Shown here piece by piece: positions 1 to 8,050 of a DNA stretch of 38,886 nucleotides. Numbering within the stretch: position 1 is the first letter of the stretch; each line of letters opens with the position of its first letter. This DNA comes from an uncultured Anaerotruncus sp. (GTDB lineage: Bacteria; Bacillota; Clostridia; Oscillospirales; Acutalibacteraceae), in assembly GCA_900539775.1 (NCBI GenBank), contig UQDL01000011.1, positions 1-38,886 of the forward strand, read 5' to 3'. The notes beneath the pieces are model-generated. The model ran no database searches. It saw only the letters and a list, made by a program, of their open reading frames with translations, and had not been told where the DNA came from. The translations under genes and the position numbers were made by a program.

Positions 1-2
1 GC

Positions 3-77
3 ATTCCGATTTGCCCGAGCGGATATGCCATTACCGTGACATATGACGGTTATTCTGTTGTCAAGCAAACAACCTAA
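3..77 (+). CDS. Possible C-terminal end of a truncated gene entering from the left
   Basis: One frame is open from the window edge to a TAA at 75-77, giving 24 residues ending in VVKQTT. There is no start inside the window and too little sequence to recognise a family. Its position left of an element-type regulator suggests it would belong to the same island. It may equally be chance, because an open stretch this short is common. Confidence 0.25.
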   Translation: MPICPSGYAITVTYDGYSVVKQTT

Positions 78-164
78 CGCTATTTGCTTAACTATTATAC
101 TAAACAAATTCCGTAAAGTCAAGTGGCTTTCGAGAAAATATTTAACTTTTTTGTTTTGGTTATC

Positions 165-194
165 TTGACATGCACTAAACATATATGATATACT
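165..194 (+). promoter_or_regulatory. SigA-type promoter of the XRE regulator
   Basis: TTGACA at 165-170 and TATACT at 189-194 are separated by 18 bp. Transcription would start near 201, with AAGGAG at 214-219 before the ATG at 230. Confidence 0.75.
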
Positions 195-229
195 TATCGC
201 ATATTACATAATCAAGGAGCGTAATTGCT

Positions 230-760
230 ATGGCAATCGGTGAAAGAATTCGTTTCTTCCGCAATCTGCGGGGAATGACACAAAAGTATTTAGGAACGGT
301 AGTCGGTTTTCCCGAAAAGACCTCTGACATCCGTATGGCACAGTATGAGTCCGGCTCAAGAACGCCCAAAGCTGATCTAACCGAAAACCTTGCCGGTGTG
401 CTTGGAGTTTCACCGCTGGCTCTGTCTGTACCTGACATTGACAGCTATCTTGGGTTAATGCACACGCTTTTTACATTAGAGGATCGTTATGGATTGACAA
501 TTGAAAAAGGTGAGAACGGCGTTTCTATGTGTGTTGACCCCCGCAAGGGAAAAGACGCTGCCGAGCTTTCCGAAATGCTAAATGCGTGGGCAAAACAGGC
601 TGAAAAGTACCATAACGGCGACATCAGCCGTGAGGACTATGACAAGTGGCGTTATAACTATCCGAAATATGATGAAAATTCCGGTTATGTTAAAGTCCCG
701 TCACAGGGACTCAGTGACAAAATGATTGAGGCTTTCAAAGACCGACTGAAAAACGATTAA
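230..760 (+). CDS. XRE-family helix-turn-helix regulator of a mobile element
   Basis: This is a 176-residue protein. Residues about 4-62 form a Cro/C1-type helix-turn-helix (IGERIRFFRNLRGMTQKYLG followed by a recognition-helix region and YESGSRTPK). The remaining ~110 residues are a charged, largely helical domain of unknown role ending in a conserved-looking KMIEAFKDRLKND tail. The ATG is set by AAGGAG ten bases upstream and a strong promoter. Stand-alone regulators with this architecture are common cargo of Firmicutes conjugative or mobilisable elements. It is convergent with guaA and has its own terminator, so it is a one-gene transcription unit. The regulated target is not visible. Confident as a DNA-binding regulator, uncertain as to role. 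Confidence 0.8.
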   Translation: MAIGERIRFFRNLRGMTQKYLGTVVGFPEKTSDIRMAQYESGSRTPKADLTENLAGVLGVSPLALSVPDIDSYLGLMHTLFTLEDRYGLTIEKGENGVSMCVDPRKGKDAAELSEMLNAWAKQAEKYHNGDISREDYDKWRYNYPKYDENSGYVKVPSQGLSDKMIEAFKDRLKND

Positions 761-775
761 ATACAAGCATAAGAA

Positions 776-815
776 AAAGAGCTAACTGACTTCTCAAAAA
801 ATCAGTTAGCTCTTT
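776..815 (+). terminator. Intrinsic terminator after the XRE regulator
   Basis: A perfect 14-bp stem (AAAGAGCTAACTGA at 776-789 pairing with 802-815) is followed by a T-rich stretch (ACTTTTAC). It lies 16 bases after the stop codon. Confidence 0.85.
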
Positions 816-837
816 ACTTTTACAATAATTCAAATAA

Positions 838-860
838 TGTTGCCATTTTGTTGCCAAAAA
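838..860. repeat. 11-bp tandem repeat, candidate arm-type integrase sites
   Basis: TGTTGCCA occurs at 838-845 and again at 849-856 with a spacing of exactly 11 bp. Such repeats near the end of an integrated element are typical tyrosine-recombinase arm sites. The adjacent guaA 3' end would supply the core site. No experimental or comparative support is available here. Confidence 0.4.
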
Positions 861-914
861 GCATATACAATCGGCAAAAGCCCAGTAAAATAAGGCTTTT
901 TCACGGGTGTGAAA

Positions 915-2465
915 TCATTCCCACTCCACCGTTCCCGGGGGTTTGGAGGTAATATCATAAACCACTCTGTTAATATGGGCGCACTCATTTGTTATGCGAT
1001 TGCTTACCTTAGCAAGAATGTCATAAGGGATGCGTGCCCAATCGGCTGTCATAAAATCATCCGTTGTTACGGCACGAATAACAACCACATTATCATAAGT
1101 TCTGTGATCGCCCATTACGCCGACGGAATTAACACCCGGCAACACGCAGAAAAACTGAGCAAGATTGCTTTCATAGCCGTTTTTGTTCATTTCATCACGG
1201 AGAACCCAATCGGCATCCTGCAAAATTTTAACCTTTTCTGCAGTTACCTCTCCGAGAATTCTTACGCCGAGACCGGGACCGGGAAACGGCTGACGCCAAA
1301 CAAGTTCTTTTGGAATTCCGAGCTTTTCGCCAACCTTGCGAACTTCATCCTTAAAGAGATCGCCAAGCGGCTCAATAGTATCTATAAAATTGATATCATC
1401 GGGCTTTTTAACCATGTTATGATGCGTTTTGATAACGGCAGTGTTTGCCTTGCCGGCGCTTTTGCCCTTGCCTGATTCAATTCTGTCCGGATAAATTGTG
1501 CCCTGTGCGAAATAGCCGTCCTCTGCACGTGAACGAACCTCATCCCAAAACACCTTATAAAACTCTGTGCCGATTATTTTGCGCTTTTCTTCCGGATCTG
1601 TTACGCCCTTGAGGCATTTCATAAAATGATCTCCGCAATTTACACGCACAAAATTCATATCAAAAAGGCTTGTGAAGGTTTGTTCAACAAAATCGCCTTC
1701 ATCCTTTCTCATAAGCCCTTGATCAACAAACACGCAGGTGAGCTGCTTTCCCACAGCTCTTGAAAGGAGGCCGGCGGCAACAGAGGAATCAACTCCGCCG
1801 GAAAGGCCGAGGATAACATTTTTATCGCCGATTTTTTCTCTTAATTGAGCAACAGTGCTTTCAATGAAATTATCCATTACCCAATCGCCATGGCAACCGC
1901 AAACCTCATAAAGAAAATTATAAAGCATTTTGTTGCCGAATTCCGAATGAGTAACCTCCGGATGGAACTGAACGGCATAGATGCTTTTTTCCGTGTTTTG
2001 CATAGCTGCACACGGGCAATCATTTGTGTTGCCCACAACATCAAATCCGACCGGTGGATTTGCTATATAATCGGTGTGGCTCATCCAAACAACGGATTTT
2101 TGAGGCACATCCTTAAAGAGCTTTGAATTATTATCAAGCACGTTAAATTCAATTTTTCCGTATTCCGAAACAGGGGCTGTTTTAACCTCGCCTTTAGCCA
2201 TCCAAGCTATAAGCTGGCAACCATAGCAAATTCCCAAAACAGGGATTCCCAAATCAAGAATATCCGGAGAATAGTGCGGCGATTCCATATCAAAAACAGA
2301 ATTTGGGCCGCCTGTGAAAATAATGCCCTTGTAATCATTATTTTTAATTTCCTCTATCGGAGTTGTATAGGGCAAAATCTCGGCATAAACCTTATGATCG
2401 CGCACACGCCTTGCGATGAGCTGATTATATTGACCGCCGAAATCAAGAACGAGAATTTTTTCCAT
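915..2465 (-). CDS. guaA: GMP synthase (glutamine-hydrolysing)
   Basis: GuaA converts XMP to GMP using glutamine and ATP, the last step of the guanine branch of purine synthesis, in the cytoplasm. The class I glutamine amidotransferase domain has the nucleophile in GICYG (C80) and the His/Glu pair in VQFHPE (H168, E170). The ATP pyrophosphatase loop is SGGVDSS at about 222-228, followed by the GMP synthase C-terminal dimerisation domain ending SKPPGTVEWE. At 516 residues it is full length. The ATG at 2465 is preferred over a TTG at 2477 because GGAGG sits just upstream of it and overlaps the TTG. It has its own promoter. Its 3' end borders the island described above. Confidence 0.98.
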   Translation of the reverse strand: MEKILVLDFGGQYNQLIARRVRDHKVYAEILPYTTPIEEIKNNDYKGIIFTGGPNSVFDMESPHYSPDILDLGIPVLGICYGCQLIAWMAKGEVKTAPVSEYGKIEFNVLDNNSKLFKDVPQKSVVWMSHTDYIANPPVGFDVVGNTNDCPCAAMQNTEKSIYAVQFHPEVTHSEFGNKMLYNFLYEVCGCHGDWVMDNFIESTVAQLREKIGDKNVILGLSGGVDSSVAAGLLSRAVGKQLTCVFVDQGLMRKDEGDFVEQTFTSLFDMNFVRVNCGDHFMKCLKGVTDPEEKRKIIGTEFYKVFWDEVRSRAEDGYFAQGTIYPDRIESGKGKSAGKANTAVIKTHHNMVKKPDDINFIDTIEPLGDLFKDEVRKVGEKLGIPKELVWRQPFPGPGLGVRILGEVTAEKVKILQDADWVLRDEMNKNGYESNLAQFFCVLPGVNSVGVMGDHRTYDNVVVIRAVTTDDFMTADWARIPYDILAKVSNRITNECAHINRVVYDITSKPPGTVEWE

Positions 2466-2499
2466 ATTTTCCTCCAAAACAAATATTTCGTACGGAATT

Positions 2500-2528
2500 A
2501 TTATATATTATCGTGCAGGTTATTGCAA
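2500..2528 (-). promoter_or_regulatory. guaA promoter
   Basis: On the minus strand TTGCAA (2523-2528) and TATAAT (2500-2505) are 17 bp apart. The predicted start is about 28 bases before the guaA ATG, leaving a short leader with no room for a purine riboswitch. Confidence 0.75.
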
Positions 2529-2626
2529 GAGAATAAACAAACAATGAAAAAAATATCCAAAAAGAAAAACACAGTTTTACACCGCATTTCAGCGGATGTT
2601 TACTTTCTGCACGGCAAAGATATAAA

Positions 2627-2656
2627 AAACCGCCAATGCTTTGGCATTGACGGTTT
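2627..2656 (-). terminator. purA terminator
   Basis: A 13-bp stem with one mismatch (2627-2639 with 2644-2656, loop of four) is followed on the minus strand by a run of T. It lies about 90 bases after the purA stop codon and before the guaA promoter. Confidence 0.8.
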
Positions 2657-2746
2657 AATTACAATTCGGCAGGCAAAGCAAACGCATTGCCTAAAACGCT
2701 TTTTAAAAGCGCTTTGAAATTTGCCTTTCAAATTAAGCGAAGCAAA

Positions 2747-4027
2747 TTATTTGATTTTGTGAATTATGGCTTCTCTTTCAGGCCCGTTTGAAACCATAGT
2801 TATCGGGAAGCCGATTTGGCTTTCGATAAACTCAACATAATCTCTTGTTTCCTGAGGAAGCTTATCATAATCTCTGATGCCGCGAATATCGCAATGCCAG
2901 CCCTTAAAGGTTTTGAAAACGGGCTTGCATCTTTTAAGCTTAGAAGTGGTTGGGAAATAATCAATTACTTCACCGTCAAGCTCATAGCCGACGCACACTT
3001 TGATTTCCTCAAGATACGAAAGGCAATCCAGCGCCGTCATAACAACCTGAGTTGCACCCTGGCATTCAACACCGTAGCGAGTTGCAACGCAGTCAAACCA
3101 GCCAACCCTTCTAGGTCTGCCGGTGGTGGCACCGAATTCGCCCTTATCGCCGCCGTGAATACGAAGCTCCTGAGCCTCTTCTTCATCAAGTATTTCAGAA
3201 ATAAATTCGCCTGCACCAACTGCGCTTGAATAAGCCTTTGTTACGCAAACAATATCTTTGATTTGATTTGCTGGAATTCCGGCACCGACGCAGCCGTAGC
3301 CTGCAAGAGTTGAAGACGATGTAACCATGGGATAAATGCCGAAATCAGGATCCTTAAGAGTGCCGAGCTGGCCTTCAAGAAGGATTTCTTTACCGTCTTT
3401 AATTGCATTTTGAATATATGTGTGAGTGTCGCAAACAAAGGGAGCGATTTTTTCTTTATACTCCATACACTTCTCAAAAAGCTCATCCGCATCAAGCAGA
3501 GGCTTATTATAAACATATTTGAGAATAAGATTTTTAAGAGTGCAAATATTTTTAAGCTTTGCCTTTAATGCTTCATCATCAAAAAGTTCATTAACCTGAA
3601 TGCCGATCTTTGCATATTTATCTGAGAAAAACGGAGCAATGCCGCTTTTTGTGGAACCGAAAGCAGCCTTGCCGAGCCTTTCCTCTTCATATTCATCAAG
3701 CTTAACATGATAAGGCATAAGAATTTGGCAGCGCTCTGAAACAAGCAAATTAGGATTAAGGCCTGCCTTTTTAACATCATTAAGTTCACTTATAAACCTG
3801 TCTATATCAAGGGCAACACCGTTGCCGATAATGCAAACCGTGTTTTCGCTGCACACGCCGCTTGGCATAAGATGCAGCGCAAATCTGCCGTGCTCATTTA
3901 CAATAGTGTGCCCTGCATTTGCACCGCCCTGAAAGCGAATAACAATATCCGCCTGCTGAGCAAACATATCTGTAATTTTGCCTTTGCCTTCGTCGCCCCA
4001 ATTGGCGCCGACTATTGCTCTTACCAT
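2747..4027 (-). CDS. purA: Adenylosuccinate synthetase
   Basis: PurA joins IMP and aspartate using GTP, the first committed step to AMP. The N-terminal P-loop signature reads GANWGDEGKGKITD (the family usually has GxQWGDEGKGK), and the family motifs continue through the Thr/Gly-rich IMP site (FGATTGRPRRVGWFD) and the C-terminal base-binding region. Length (426 residues) is normal. GGAG sits 10 bases before the ATG. Together with the neighbouring but separately transcribed guaA, the two genes form both branches from IMP/XMP to AMP and GMP. The leader carries an unusual promoter-proximal hairpin, listed separately. Confidence 0.97.
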   Translation of the reverse strand: MVRAIVGANWGDEGKGKITDMFAQQADIVIRFQGGANAGHTIVNEHGRFALHLMPSGVCSENTVCIIGNGVALDIDRFISELNDVKKAGLNPNLLVSERCQILMPYHVKLDEYEEERLGKAAFGSTKSGIAPFFSDKYAKIGIQVNELFDDEALKAKLKNICTLKNLILKYVYNKPLLDADELFEKCMEYKEKIAPFVCDTHTYIQNAIKDGKEILLEGQLGTLKDPDFGIYPMVTSSSTLAGYGCVGAGIPANQIKDIVCVTKAYSSAVGAGEFISEILDEEEAQELRIHGGDKGEFGATTGRPRRVGWFDCVATRYGVECQGATQVVMTALDCLSYLEEIKVCVGYELDGEVIDYFPTTSKLKRCKPVFKTFKGWHCDIRGIRDYDKLPQETRDYVEFIESQIGFPITMVSNGPEREAIIHKIK

Positions 4028-4064
4028 AATTACATTTCTCCATTCACAAATAAAATAAACATAA

Positions 4065-4128
4065 AAAGGGAACGGGGTTATTTCCCGTTCCCTTTGCTAA
4101 TTATATATCAACTTAAAAATTAAGTCAA
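4065..4128 (-). promoter_or_regulatory. purA promoter followed at once by a terminator-like hairpin
   Basis: On the minus strand TTGACT (4123-4128) and TATAAT (4100-4105) are 17 bp apart. The expected start, near 4094, falls on the first bases of a perfect 12-bp stem, 4084-4095 pairing with 4065-4076 (loop of seven), followed by TTTTTATG. The hairpin also serves as the only visible terminator for the deacetylase gene upstream. In purA mRNA it would be the extreme 5' end, acting either as a stabilising cap-like stem or as a site of very early termination. Confidence 0.7.
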
Positions 4129-4246
4129 CCAAAATCAGCGAATTTGCTTAATTATAAGGCATTTTTCCTAACGCTTGCCATAACCGGCACGGCACATTGC
4201 CTGTTTGCTTTGCGAGCGCCGGCGCAAACCTTAATTTATTTTTCAA

Positions 4247-5686
4247 TTATCTGAAAGAATAATAGATTTGGCCGTTTTCAAACGAAGCATTTTTATAATA
4301 AGCAAGTTCTGCAATATTAACCACTTGGTAACCCTGTGCCACAAGCTCAGGCACAAATCTTGTTACCGCTTCTGCGGTTGATTCATAAATATCGTGCATA
4401 AGGATAATATCGCCGTCCGAAACATGATTCATAACGGCATCGTAAGTTTTATTTGAATCCTTTTTATGCCGCCAATCGTTTGTATCAAGGCTCCAAATGC
4501 AAATCGGCGCATTGCTGTTTTGCTTAATGGTGTCTGAAATATATCCGCCCGTTGGCCTAAAAGCGGTAGGCTCATAACCCGTTGCATTTTTTATTGCTTC
4601 AATGCCGCCTGAAATATCCTCTGCAGTTACATCATTGCCGTAATGAGAATGATCATAGGTGTGATTTCCGAGCTGGCAGCCCAACTTAACCATACGCTGC
4701 GCACATTCTTTATTACCTTCATATTGAAGGCGATTGCCAACCATAAAGAATGTTGCCGAGGCATGATTTTGCTCTAATGCATCAAGTATCATTGTGGTTG
4801 TGGATTTATTAGGGCCGTCATCAAACGAAAGCGCAACCATGGGCTTGTTTGGATCAAGATTTGTTCTGATATAATACGGAGCCTCAACAACCGTTATTTG
4901 GCATGTTGCCGATTTTCCGTTAAATGTGGTGGCCGTTATATTTGCCGTGCCGTTAGCAACGGCAACTATCTCGTTACCCTGTGCCTTTGCAACGGCATCG
5001 TTATCAGATGCATAGGTGATATTTGCAGATGCACTGCCCGAAGGAAGCACAGGTGCCAATTTAAGCTTTTCGCCTGCAAAAACATTAGTGTTTTCCTGAG
5101 GGAAAGAGATGCTTTCAGGGGCATTTTGAACAGCTACGGAGCACGCCGATGAAAGACCGTTATATGTTTTAACGGTTAACTTTGCCGTGCCGAGTGCATT
5201 ACCGGTTACAGTGCCGTCTGCCCCTACAGACAGAATATTTGCATCGGACGATTCAAACAAAAATCCCGTGTTAATATCGCTGCCGTCAACGCTGAGCGGC
5301 AGTTTATAAGTTTCGCCGCTTCCGAGCGAAAATTCGGACCTGGCAAATGCAATTCCCGTTGGGGCATCCTCAACCTGAACGGTGATTTCATTTTTGCCAA
5401 CCTTTACTTTTGCATTTCCTTTGGCAACGGCAACGAATTTTCCGTTTTTATCAACCGTTACAACATCATTATTAAGACTTTTGAATTTCGGTGTTTTTTT
5501 ATTATCTCCAACAGGATAATCATATTCCTGCCCAATTCCCAATATCATTATTGAAGCAACTGCAGGAACATTTTCCTGCTTTTTTGAATTTGCCACTGCG
5601 GATGCAACAATTGCAACAGATAATAAAATTGCAACAAACACAACAGCTGTTTTGATGCTAACGGATTTTTTCTTTTCCACAAACAT
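4247..5686 (-). CDS. Secreted polysaccharide deacetylase with bacterial Ig-like repeats
   Basis: This is a 479-residue exported or membrane-anchored protein. One hydrophobic helix near residues 12-32 serves as signal or anchor. Roughly residues 42-270 form three BIG_2-type Ig-like repeats (VxxNGKFVAVAKGNAKVKV and two similar blocks), which usually bind cell wall or carbohydrate. The C-terminal half is a NodB/carbohydrate esterase 4 domain with SFDDGP, GNHTYDH, RPTGG, WSLDTNDW and LMHDI motifs, so all metal and catalytic residues appear present. The likely substrate is N-acetylglucosamine in peptidoglycan or a surface glycan. The ATG at 5686 overlaps the upstream stop as TGATG behind AGGAGG, indicating translational coupling to the small cysteine protein. 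Confidence 0.92.
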   Translation of the reverse strand: MFVEKKKSVSIKTAVVFVAILLSVAIVASAVANSKKQENVPAVASIMILGIGQEYDYPVGDNKKTPKFKSLNNDVVTVDKNGKFVAVAKGNAKVKVGKNEITVQVEDAPTGIAFARSEFSLGSGETYKLPLSVDGSDINTGFLFESSDANILSVGADGTVTGNALGTAKLTVKTYNGLSSACSVAVQNAPESISFPQENTNVFAGEKLKLAPVLPSGSASANITYASDNDAVAKAQGNEIVAVANGTANITATTFNGKSATCQITVVEAPYYIRTNLDPNKPMVALSFDDGPNKSTTTMILDALEQNHASATFFMVGNRLQYEGNKECAQRMVKLGCQLGNHTYDHSHYGNDVTAEDISGGIEAIKNATGYEPTAFRPTGGYISDTIKQNSNAPICIWSLDTNDWRHKKDSNKTYDAVMNHVSDGDIILMHDIYESTAEAVTRFVPELVAQGYQVVNIAELAYYKNASFENGQIYYSFR

Positions 5687-5868
5687 CAATTTTGCCTCCT
5701 GACTATTTCATATTCTCCGCCATCCGGGCTAAAATAACGGCAGGTTTTATCTGTGCCGCTTTGTAAAAATCTGATATATTCATCCTCATCAAGCTCAAGA
5801 TCGCAAAAGCCTTCTGCCGTTTCATCATCATTAACAAACCAACGGCATTGCTCGCACAAAGAATCCAT
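5686..5868 (-). CDS. Small cysteine protein, DUF6472-like
   Basis: This is a 60-residue protein starting MDSLCEQC, with C5, C8, C22 and C44 and an acidic middle (LELDEDEYIRF). The pattern MxxCxxC...C...LDEDEyxRF...CxYF is that of small proteins found across gut Clostridia, which I place in DUF6472; no function is known, although metal binding through the four cysteines is likely. The ATG at 5868 is chosen over longer in-frame options because GGAG lies just upstream. It is the first gene of a two-gene unit with the deacetylase and overlaps it. Confidence 0.75.
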   Translation of the reverse strand: MDSLCEQCRWFVNDDETAEGFCDLELDEDEYIRFLQSGTDKTCRYFSPDGGEYEIVRRQN

Positions 5869-5970
5869 CTTTTCATCTCCGCCCGTTATAAACAGAATTG
5901 ATACATATAAATAATTATATATATCGGCATTGCTTATTATACATTGAGTAAACGGGAATATCAATAAGCA

Positions 5971-5981
5971 ATTATACCATA
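5971..5981 (-). promoter_or_regulatory. Extended -10 promoter for the DUF6472/deacetylase unit
   Basis: The minus strand carries TATGGTATAAT, a TG-extended perfect -10 element about 100 bases before the small gene. I see no good -35, as is common for extended -10 promoters. The remaining bases between 5869 and 6085 hold no other gene. Confidence 0.5.
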
Positions 5982-6086
5982 AATGACATTTTTTTCATTA
6001 TTATTTTAGATATTCTTTAAGCAATTGCAAATCGAATCATACAAACACTGCTTTTTATTCGTTTCAAAATTTTTCAGGCAAAAAAA

Positions 6087-6112
6087 GCTGCGATTGCAAA
6101 AGCAATCGCAGC
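6087..6112 (-). terminator. pckG terminator
   Basis: A perfect GC-rich 11-bp stem (GCTGCGATTGC with its complement, loop of four) is followed on the minus strand by seven T. It lies 20 bases after the pckG stop codon. Confidence 0.9.
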
Positions 6113-6132
6113 ATAAAATTTCAACTGTTTAA

Positions 6133-7911
6133 TCAATCAAGATTTTTCTTAACTGTTTGAAGCTCTGCTTCAAGCTCTTCGGGAAGAGCATCACCGAATT
6201 TAGCATAAAGCTCTTCAACGCCTTCAAGTTCTTTCTTCCAAGCGTCTTTATCAACATCAAGAATCTTTTCAAGATCTTCTTTGGTCATATCAAGGCCTTC
6301 AAGGTTAATATCGTCTGCCTTGGGAAGATAGCCGATAGCTGTTTCAACAGCATCAACCTTACCCTCACAACGATCGATAATCCAATCAAGAACACGAAGA
6401 TTATCGCCGAAGCCGGGCCACAAGAAGTTGCCCTCATCATCCTTACGGAACCAGTTAACATTAAAGATCTTAGGAGCTTTTTCGGGATCAAGAGTTTCGC
6501 CGATTTCGATCCAGTGTTTCCAATAATCGCCCATGTTATAACCGCAGAACGGAAGCATAGCCATAGGATCACGACGAATTACACCAACTGCACCTGTTGC
6601 TGCAGCTGTTGTTTCGGAGCCCATGATTGAACCTACAAACACACCGTGGTTCCAGTTCTTTGACTGATATACCAGCGGAGTAAGCTTAGCACGACGGCCG
6701 CCGAATACGAATGCTGAAATCGGAACACCCTGCGGATTTTCAAATTCAGAAGAAATGCAGGGGCAGTTAACTGCGGGAGCAGTAAATCTTGAGTTGGGAT
6801 GAGCACCCTTTTCTTCAGAAGTTTGGCCGTTCCAAGGATTGCCCTTCCAATCGATTGCATTTGCGGGAGGATTCTTATCGAGGCCTTCCCACCAAACTGT
6901 GTTTTTATCAAGATCAAGAGCAACATTTGTGAAAATTGTGCCCTTCTTTGTTGCTGCAAGAGCATTGGGGTTTGACTTTTCGTTTGTGCCGGGAGCAACA
7001 CCGAAGAAGCCGTTTTCGGGGTTGATTGCATAGAGGCGACCGTCCGGACCTTTTCTGATCCAAGCAATATCATCGCCTACGCACCAAATCTTATAGCCCT
7101 TTTTCTTGTAGCCTTCCGGAGGAATAAGCATTGCAAGGTTTGTTTTGCCGCAAGCACTTGGGAAAGCTGCACAGATATATTTGATTTCGCCGTTTGGCTT
7201 TTCAAGGCCGAGGATGAGCATATGCTCTGCCTGCCACATTTCTTTTTTACCGAGATAAGAAGCTATACGAAGAGCAAAGCACTTTTTACCGAGAAGTACG
7301 TTGCCGCCGTATGCGGAGTTAACGGAAATGATAGTATCATCTTCAGGGAACTGGCAGATCCATCTGTTTTCAGGATCAACATTGCATTTGCAATGCATGC
7401 CGCGAACCCAATCGTTTGAATCGCCGAGAGTATCAAGAACCTTCTTGCCTACTCTTGTCATAATATTCATATTAAGAACAACATAGATAGAATCTGTGAT
7501 CTCAATACCGATCTTTGAGAACGGAGAGCCTACAGGACCCATTGAATAAGGAATGATATACATTGTTCTGCCCTGATAAGAGCCTCTTGCAATATCATAA
7601 AGCATTTTATATGCCTTTGAAGGCTCCATCCAATGGTTTGTGGGGCCTGCGTCTTTTTCTTCTCTGGAGCAGATAAGAGTTCTGTCTTCAACACGGGCAA
7701 CATCGTTTTCCGCTGTTCTGTGAAGATAGCAATCGGGAAGAAGATCTTCGTTAAGCTTAATCATTTCCCCTGTTTCAACAGCTTCTTTTTTGAGAGCGGC
7801 AATTTGCTCTGCCGAGCCGTCTATCCACATGATCTTTGATGGCTTTAAAAGTTCTACCTTTTCATCAAGCCAAGCAAGGAGTGACGGATTTTTTGTAAGA
7901 TTTGTTTCCAT
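6133..7911 (-). CDS. pckG: Phosphoenolpyruvate carboxykinase (GTP)
   Basis: The enzyme interconverts oxaloacetate plus GTP with PEP plus CO2. In fermentative gut Clostridia it often runs in the CO2-fixing direction to make oxaloacetate. The GTP-type kinase loop PSACGKTN is at about 251-258 and contains the hyper-reactive cysteine (C254). The family features FGGRRAKLTPLVYQ and the substrate loop GSYQGRTMYIIPYSMGPVGSP are also present. Length (592) fits the GTP family (about 600). Of two close ATGs the one at 7911 has proper spacing from AAGGAG. It is monocistronic with its own promoter and terminator. Confidence 0.96.
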   Translation of the reverse strand: METNLTKNPSLLAWLDEKVELLKPSKIMWIDGSAEQIAALKKEAVETGEMIKLNEDLLPDCYLHRTAENDVARVEDRTLICSREEKDAGPTNHWMEPSKAYKMLYDIARGSYQGRTMYIIPYSMGPVGSPFSKIGIEITDSIYVVLNMNIMTRVGKKVLDTLGDSNDWVRGMHCKCNVDPENRWICQFPEDDTIISVNSAYGGNVLLGKKCFALRIASYLGKKEMWQAEHMLILGLEKPNGEIKYICAAFPSACGKTNLAMLIPPEGYKKKGYKIWCVGDDIAWIRKGPDGRLYAINPENGFFGVAPGTNEKSNPNALAATKKGTIFTNVALDLDKNTVWWEGLDKNPPANAIDWKGNPWNGQTSEEKGAHPNSRFTAPAVNCPCISSEFENPQGVPISAFVFGGRRAKLTPLVYQSKNWNHGVFVGSIMGSETTAAATGAVGVIRRDPMAMLPFCGYNMGDYWKHWIEIGETLDPEKAPKIFNVNWFRKDDEGNFLWPGFGDNLRVLDWIIDRCEGKVDAVETAIGYLPKADDINLEGLDMTKEDLEKILDVDKDAWKKELEGVEELYAKFGDALPEELEAELQTVKKNLD

Positions 7912-8001
7912 ATTCATTCTCCTTAATAAATGATTTACAGTTTAAGGGCAAAATACACAAGCGGGCTCTTTTTGCCGCGCCGCCGTTTTTCGCCAATATT
8001 T

Positions 8002-8029
8002 ATTATATCAACATTTATTCTAAATTCAA
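8002..8029 (-). promoter_or_regulatory. pckG promoter
   Basis: On the minus strand TTGAAT (8024-8029) and TATAAT (8002-8007) are 16 bp apart. The ~85-base leader is GC-rich near its start (minus-strand GGCGGCGCGGC), but no known riboswitch is recognised in it. Confidence 0.65.
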
Positions 8030-8050
8030 TAGTTATTCTTGCTAATTTAA

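Larger units (their letters stand above)
1..914. mobile_element. Probable end of an integrated island next to guaA 3' end
   Basis: The stretch downstream of guaA carries a stand-alone XRE regulator convergent with guaA, then an 11-bp tandem repeat containing TGTTGCCA, then the guaA 3' end. The 3' end of guaA is a well-known target of tyrosine-recombinase islands and conjugative elements, and short tandem repeats close to att sites are typical arm-type integrase sites. No integrase and no second att copy is visible because the element would continue to the left of the window. This is inference from context and repeat structure. Confidence 0.45.

Noticed and set aside
909..1475. Long plus-strand open frame opposite guaA
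   Set aside because: It is fully antisense to a strongly conserved gene, has no ribosome binding site and encodes a composition unlike real proteins here.
2461..2530. Purine riboswitch in the guaA leader
   Set aside because: The distance from the predicted start to the ATG is only about 28 bases.
2274..2717. 147-codon plus-strand frame across the guaA start and purA terminator
   Set aside because: It crosses a promoter and a terminator of the opposite strand and shows no initiation signal.
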